DNA of 34,796 bases, taken from positions 1-34,796 of the forward strand of contig JACQWB010000169.1 of assembly GCA_016209385.1 (NCBI GenBank). Direction: 5' to 3'. The position numbers and the translations under genes are program-made. Origin of the DNA: Candidatus Rokuibacteriota bacterium. GTDB taxonomy: Bacteria; Methylomirabilota; Methylomirabilia; Rokubacteriales; CSP1-6. The notes beneath the pieces are model-generated. The model did no database searches. It was not told the DNA's origin and saw only the letters and a list, made by a program, of their open reading frames with translations. Below, piece after piece: positions 31,168-34,796 of the stretch (position 1 is the first letter of the stretch; each line of letters begins with the position of its first letter).

Positions 31168-33333
31168 TCAGCGCCCTCCGGCCGCTCCGCCGCCCCCGAC
31201 GCTCCCCAGCCCGAGGAGGTTGACCGAGAAGCGGAACTCGTCCTCGCCCCGCGTCCGATCGACGTACTCCAACCCGATCGTCCAGCACCGAACCGGGCAG
31301 CCGGGGTGAAGGTCAACGCCGACGCGGCTCTCGACCACGGTCCGGTTGCGGGTGTCCCAGTGGGTCGAGCCGCGGAGGTCGACGAAGCGCGACACCGCCG
31401 CCTGCAGCTCTCCGCGGATGAACTCGATCCGTTCCCGGTCGTTGAAGCGGGTCCCGACGCTGGCGGTGACGTCGCGGACCGTGGCCGTGACGTCCGTGTT
31501 GGCGGTCTGAAACCCGCGACCGTAGACGTCGTAGCTCGCATCGCCGCGAAAGCCGAAGATCCGGTTCGGCTGGACGCTCAGCTCGCCCCGGACCTCGCTG
31601 AAGGGCTCGACGGCCTCAGGCAGCAGGCTGAAGCTCTGGCCCAGCACGAAACGCACCAGCTCCCAGCGCACCGGCTCCTGCCCCGGCCCCGCGACGGTCT
31701 TGGCGTTCAGGCGGTTCGTGAGCGAGTAGGTCAGCTTGCTCACCTTGCCGATCCGGTCGATCCCGAGCGCGGCCTCCGGGAGGTCGATCGGGTTGACCAC
31801 CCCGCCGCTCGGGTCGAACTGGGGAAGCCCCTTCTGGTTCACGCCGCGGATCTCGGTGATGTTGACCCGGGGCTCGATGAGGTGCTGGAGCCGGTCGATC
31901 CCCGCCACCCCTCCGACCTCATAGATTCGGGAGGCGCGAGCCTCGACATCGGCCCCCACTTCGCCCTGGGCACGGATCCGCGAGGCATCCTCGGTCAGCT
32001 CGACCTCGATCGCGCCGTCTCGGGTCAGGCGCTTGCCGACGACGCGCTTATCGTAGTACGTCCCGCGGCCGCCGAGGAACGGCGTGACCGTCACGACCCC
32101 GCCGAGTGACAGCGGCAGGAAGACCCGCGGGTGGAGATCGAGCCTCGTGCCGTCGGAGCCCACATCGCGGACGAAGTTGACGAAGCTCGCATCGGTCTCG
32201 TAGAGGAGCCAGGATGCCCCGGGCACCGGCTGGCGCACGCCCTTCAGGCGCAGCTCGGGGAGCCGCTGGAGCTCGACCGGGCGGCGGGTGGTGAGGTCCT
32301 GGTACCAGAACGTGTTCGCGACGAAGTTCCAGGAGTCCCAGCGCCTGATCAGGGACACGTTGGATTCGGCGCGCTGGAGGCTTCGATCGTGGAGGCGGTC
32401 GGCGTACTCGCGGTAGTACTGGTCGTCAGAGACCATGTTGACATCGGCCTTGAGGGTCAGGCGCGGCGCGATCTCCCACTCGTGCTTCAGGCTTCCGGTC
32501 CCGCGGCCGTCGTCGTCCTTCAGCGTCTCCTGGATGAAGAAGCCGGAGACGGAACCACGGCTCGACTCCGAGAGGATGTACCGGTACTCCCCGCCCGCCC
32601 CCACGCCCCGCTTGGCGAAGACATCGAGCGAGGCGGTCAGGTCCTGGCTGTCCGAGATGGCCCAGAAGAACGGCAGCTTGGTGAAGAAGCCCTTCTGGTT
32701 CGAGGTCCCGAGGGTCGGCATGAGGAAACCGGTCTGGCGCTCGCGGCGGATCGCGGCGGCGAAAAAGGGGATCCACGGGATCAGCGGGATCCGTCCGACC
32801 CAGAACGAGGCATCCCGTCCCACCACGAAGTTGTCGAGGTCCGCGGTCGCGGTGCGAGCGTGGACGGACCAGGCCGGGAGATCGCCCTCGCAGGTCGTGA
32901 AGACACCCCGGTGGATCCGGTAGACCCGCTCCTCGATCCGCTCCATCCGTTCCCCGGTCAGCCGGTAGTAGGGCTCGGAAAAGGCTGAGGCGCTGTGCAC
33001 GACTCCCGTCTCGGTCTTGAAGTTGTAGTCGATCCGGTCCCCGAGGAGCCGATCCGGACCGTCGTACAAGACCACCCGCCCGTGGGCGACGGCCTCGCCG
33101 GTCTGCCGGTTGTACTCCACCCGGTCGGCGGTCAGGCGGCTCGCGCCGCGGGTGATCTCCACATTCCCCGTGGCAATCACGATGCCGTCCTCACCCACCT
33201 GCTCGAGCTGGTCAGCCAGGACCGTGATGTCGCCACGGGGGTCCGGGACGGTCAGGGGCGCCTGGGCCGCAGCCGGGAGCGTCAGGCAGAAAGTGGCCAG
33301 CGCCACGAGGGTCTTGACGGGGAGCTTCACCAT
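31168..33333 (-). CDS. lptD: LPS-assembly outer-membrane protein LptD
   Basis: Outer-membrane beta-barrel that inserts lipopolysaccharide into the outer leaflet with LptE. The 721-residue precursor has a signal peptide (KTLVALATFCLTLPAAAQA). It continues with an OstA/LptA-like beta-jellyroll (about residues 35-150: ADQLEQVGEDGIVIATGNVEI, LTADRVEYN, GDRIDYNFKTETG). A TTCEGDLPAWSV cysteine segment comes next, then a long barrel of alternating aromatic strands. Two cysteines near the C-terminus (GCPVRCW) could form the inter-domain disulfides known in E. coli LptD. It starts 19 nt after folC. Confidence 0.94.
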   Translation of the reverse strand: MVKLPVKTLVALATFCLTLPAAAQAPLTVPDPRGDITVLADQLEQVGEDGIVIATGNVEITRGASRLTADRVEYNRQTGEAVAHGRVVLYDGPDRLLGDRIDYNFKTETGVVHSASAFSEPYYRLTGERMERIEERVYRIHRGVFTTCEGDLPAWSVHARTATADLDNFVVGRDASFWVGRIPLIPWIPFFAAAIRRERQTGFLMPTLGTSNQKGFFTKLPFFWAISDSQDLTASLDVFAKRGVGAGGEYRYILSESSRGSVSGFFIQETLKDDDGRGTGSLKHEWEIAPRLTLKADVNMVSDDQYYREYADRLHDRSLQRAESNVSLIRRWDSWNFVANTFWYQDLTTRRPVELQRLPELRLKGVRQPVPGASWLLYETDASFVNFVRDVGSDGTRLDLHPRVFLPLSLGGVVTVTPFLGGRGTYYDKRVVGKRLTRDGAIEVELTEDASRIRAQGEVGADVEARASRIYEVGGVAGIDRLQHLIEPRVNITEIRGVNQKGLPQFDPSGGVVNPIDLPEAALGIDRIGKVSKLTYSLTNRLNAKTVAGPGQEPVRWELVRFVLGQSFSLLPEAVEPFSEVRGELSVQPNRIFGFRGDASYDVYGRGFQTANTDVTATVRDVTASVGTRFNDRERIEFIRGELQAAVSRFVDLRGSTHWDTRNRTVVESRVGVDLHPGCPVRCWTIGLEYVDRTRGEDEFRFSVNLLGLGSVGGGGAAGGR

Positions 33334-33352
33334 TGAGGTGTCTCGTGGGGGT

Positions 33353-34687
33353 CTAGGAAAAACGGGATTCTATGCTATCAGCCCCCCTTTCAATTTCGCA
33401 AGGAATATCACGACTTCCCGTGACTTTGGCGAGCGCGTCGGCGACGCAGAAGAGCGAGCCCGTGACACAAACCATAGGGGTCAGCGGCGGGGTCATGGCC
33501 ATGGATAGGGCTTGAGCGACGGTGGCCCTCATCGCGACCTGGCTCTCGGTCGGGGGAAGGAGCGCCCGTAGCTCCTCAGGCGGCGTGGCGCGGGGGTTGG
33601 AGGACGCCGTCAGGATGAGTCGGGTTGCCAGGGATGTCAGCGCTTTCAGGATGCCGGCCTTGTCCTTGTCCGAGGAGATCCCGACGATCAAGGTCTTGGC
33701 CACACCGGGGAAGTAGTCATCCAAAGCGGCGGCGAGGGCCTGGGCCCCGGCGGGGTTGTGGGCTCCGTCGAGAACGACCCAGGGATCACGCCGGATCAGC
33801 TGAAAGCGTCCGGGCCAGCTCACGCGGGCCAACCCCTGCCGGATCACCGCATCGGGGACCTCGACGCCGAAGTCGGTGAGCGCCTTCGCGGTCGAGACGG
33901 CGAGGAGCGCGTTCTCGGCCTGGAATCCTCCCAGGAGCGGGACGAAGCAGTCCGAGAGCTCCCAGCCCGGCCCGCGAAGGTCAAGCTGCTGGCCGGACAG
34001 GCCGCGGCTGCGAATGCTCACGGCGAGCTCCCGTCCTTGCAGCCAGATCGGCACGCCGGCCTGGCGAGCCTGCGCAAGCAGGACCTCGGTCACCTCCGGC
34101 GCCTGCGCCGCGGCCACGGCGTGACCGCTCCGGATGATGGCGGCCTTCTCCCGCGCGATCTGCTCCAGCCGCCAGCCGAGGAACGCCTGGTGATCGTGGG
34201 CGATGCGGGTGATCACCTCGGCCTTCGGGAACCCGACAGTCGTGGCATCGAGCCGGCCTCCCATCCCGACCTCGAGCACCGCCCACTCGATCCCCTCGCG
34301 CGCGAAGTGGTCGAGCGCCAGCGCGGTGACCGCCTCGAACATCGTCGCACCGAGCCGCGCGATCAGACTGCCGAGCCCCTCGACCGCGTCAGCCACCTCG
34401 TCCTCGGAGATGGCCCTGCCGTCCACCCGGATTCGTTCACGGAACGAGCAGAGGTGGGGCGAGGTGTAGAGGCCCACGCGGTGGCCCGCCGCCTTGAGGA
34501 TGGCGGCGATCATCACGGCGACCGAGCCCTTGCCGTTGGTGCCGCCGACCTGGACGATGGCGTACCGGCGCTCGGGATAACCGAGGGCCTCGAGGAGCTC
34601 CTCGACGCGCTCGAGCCCGGGGCGCATGCCGGCGTACTCCCCGCCGCGGAGGCCGAGGAGCCGACCAACGGCCTCGGCGTAGGTCAT
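33353..34687 (-). CDS. folC: Dihydrofolate/folylpolyglutamate synthase
   Basis: Mur-ligase-family enzyme of 444 residues that adds glutamates to folates. Motifs are the P-loop VQVGGTNGKGSVAVM, YTSPHLCSFRERIRVDG, EVGMGGRLDATTV, ITRIAHDHQAFLGWRLEQIAREKAAIIRSG with the carbamylated-lysine region, and VLDGAHNPAGAQAL. The ATG at 34685-34687 gives the family start. The open frame continues 18 codons further, but that peptide is encoded by the inverted repeat copy, whose edge lies 3 nt from the ATG. No good ribosome site is visible there, so initiation may be weak. Confidence 0.94.
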   Translation of the reverse strand: MTYAEAVGRLLGLRGGEYAGMRPGLERVEELLEALGYPERRYAIVQVGGTNGKGSVAVMIAAILKAAGHRVGLYTSPHLCSFRERIRVDGRAISEDEVADAVEGLGSLIARLGATMFEAVTALALDHFAREGIEWAVLEVGMGGRLDATTVGFPKAEVITRIAHDHQAFLGWRLEQIAREKAAIIRSGHAVAAAQAPEVTEVLLAQARQAGVPIWLQGRELAVSIRSRGLSGQQLDLRGPGWELSDCFVPLLGGFQAENALLAVSTAKALTDFGVEVPDAVIRQGLARVSWPGRFQLIRRDPWVVLDGAHNPAGAQALAAALDDYFPGVAKTLIVGISSDKDKAGILKALTSLATRLILTASSNPRATPPEELRALLPPTESQVAMRATVAQALSMAMTPPLTPMVCVTGSLFCVADALAKVTGSRDIPCEIERGADSIESRFS

Positions 34688-34690
34688 ACG

Positions 34691-34796
34691 CTCGGAGGGG
34701 GGCCACCCACGCCGACCCCCCGCGCTCGCGCGCGCACCCACGGCTCCGCCGTGGGTACCCGGCGCGGGTACCCGCCCCTTCCGAACCTCCCCCTTC
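34691..34796 (-). repeat. Dispersed intergenic repeat, copy 3 (inverted, cut by window end)
   Basis: The reverse complement of this stretch aligns with the right half of copy 1 (from the GGGAGGTTCGGAAGGGGCGG block to ccctccgag). It has the doubled GGGTACCC and a hairpin at 34736-34756 (arms ACCCACGGC and GCCGTGGGT, loop TCC). The other half lies beyond the window. Confidence 0.8.

Overview
The window is a 34.8-kb stretch of a high-GC bacterial chromosome. The organism is almost certainly Gram-negative (diderm), because LptD, LolA and PgpA are all encoded. The gene content and order (rimO-pgpA-cinA-thpR-recA; ftsK-HAD-lolA-yajQ; coaE-rsmA-rnj; glgA-glnB-glnE-polA; folC-lptD) are those of an ordinary core chromosome. 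An uncultivated soil or groundwater lineage of the Rokubacteria/Methylomirabilota type is my best guess. That placement is inference from composition and gene order, not a database result. Every confident gene except one, a YceI-like gene at 1136-1789, lies on the minus strand, so the gene series is read from right to left.

From the right: folC and lptD, then a DegT-type aminotransferase tightly coupled to lptD. Next come gltX and a Na+/phosphate cotransporter with a PhoU tail. The glgA-glnB-glnE-polA run follows, joined by 4-nt stop/start overlaps and preceded by a strong sigma-70 promoter at 26592-26621. polA carries an apparently complete 443-residue LAGLIDADG intein inside the catalytic O-helix motif. 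Between polA and coaE sits a lower-GC insertion (about 15.75-17.7 kb). It holds a PD-(D/E)XK nuclease gene broken by a 5-bp tandem duplication, a small unknown gene and a VapBC-type toxin-antitoxin pair. Then come coaE, rsmA and rnj (RNase J), ftsK, a HAD phosphatase, lolA and yajQ.

A second lower-GC island (about 5.8-8.2 kb) holds an ABC/AAA-type ATPase and a TOPRIM-like protein. This pair resembles ATPase/TOPRIM anti-phage systems such as PARIS or OLD-like modules and is the best candidate here for a new defence system. The left end has rimO (with a promoter so close to the start codon that the mRNA should be nearly leaderless), pgpA, a cinA with an eroded N-terminal domain, thpR, the plus-strand yceI-like gene and the first 274 codons of recA.

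Intergenic gaps carry a dispersed repeat: two 229-bp copies (3645-3873 and 29825-30053) and an inverted copy cut by the window end (34691-34796). The copies contain GGGTACCC-linked 9-bp hairpins whose stems vary in a compensated way. A related hairpin cluster lies at about 12360-12490. I saw no tRNA, rRNA or CRISPR array.
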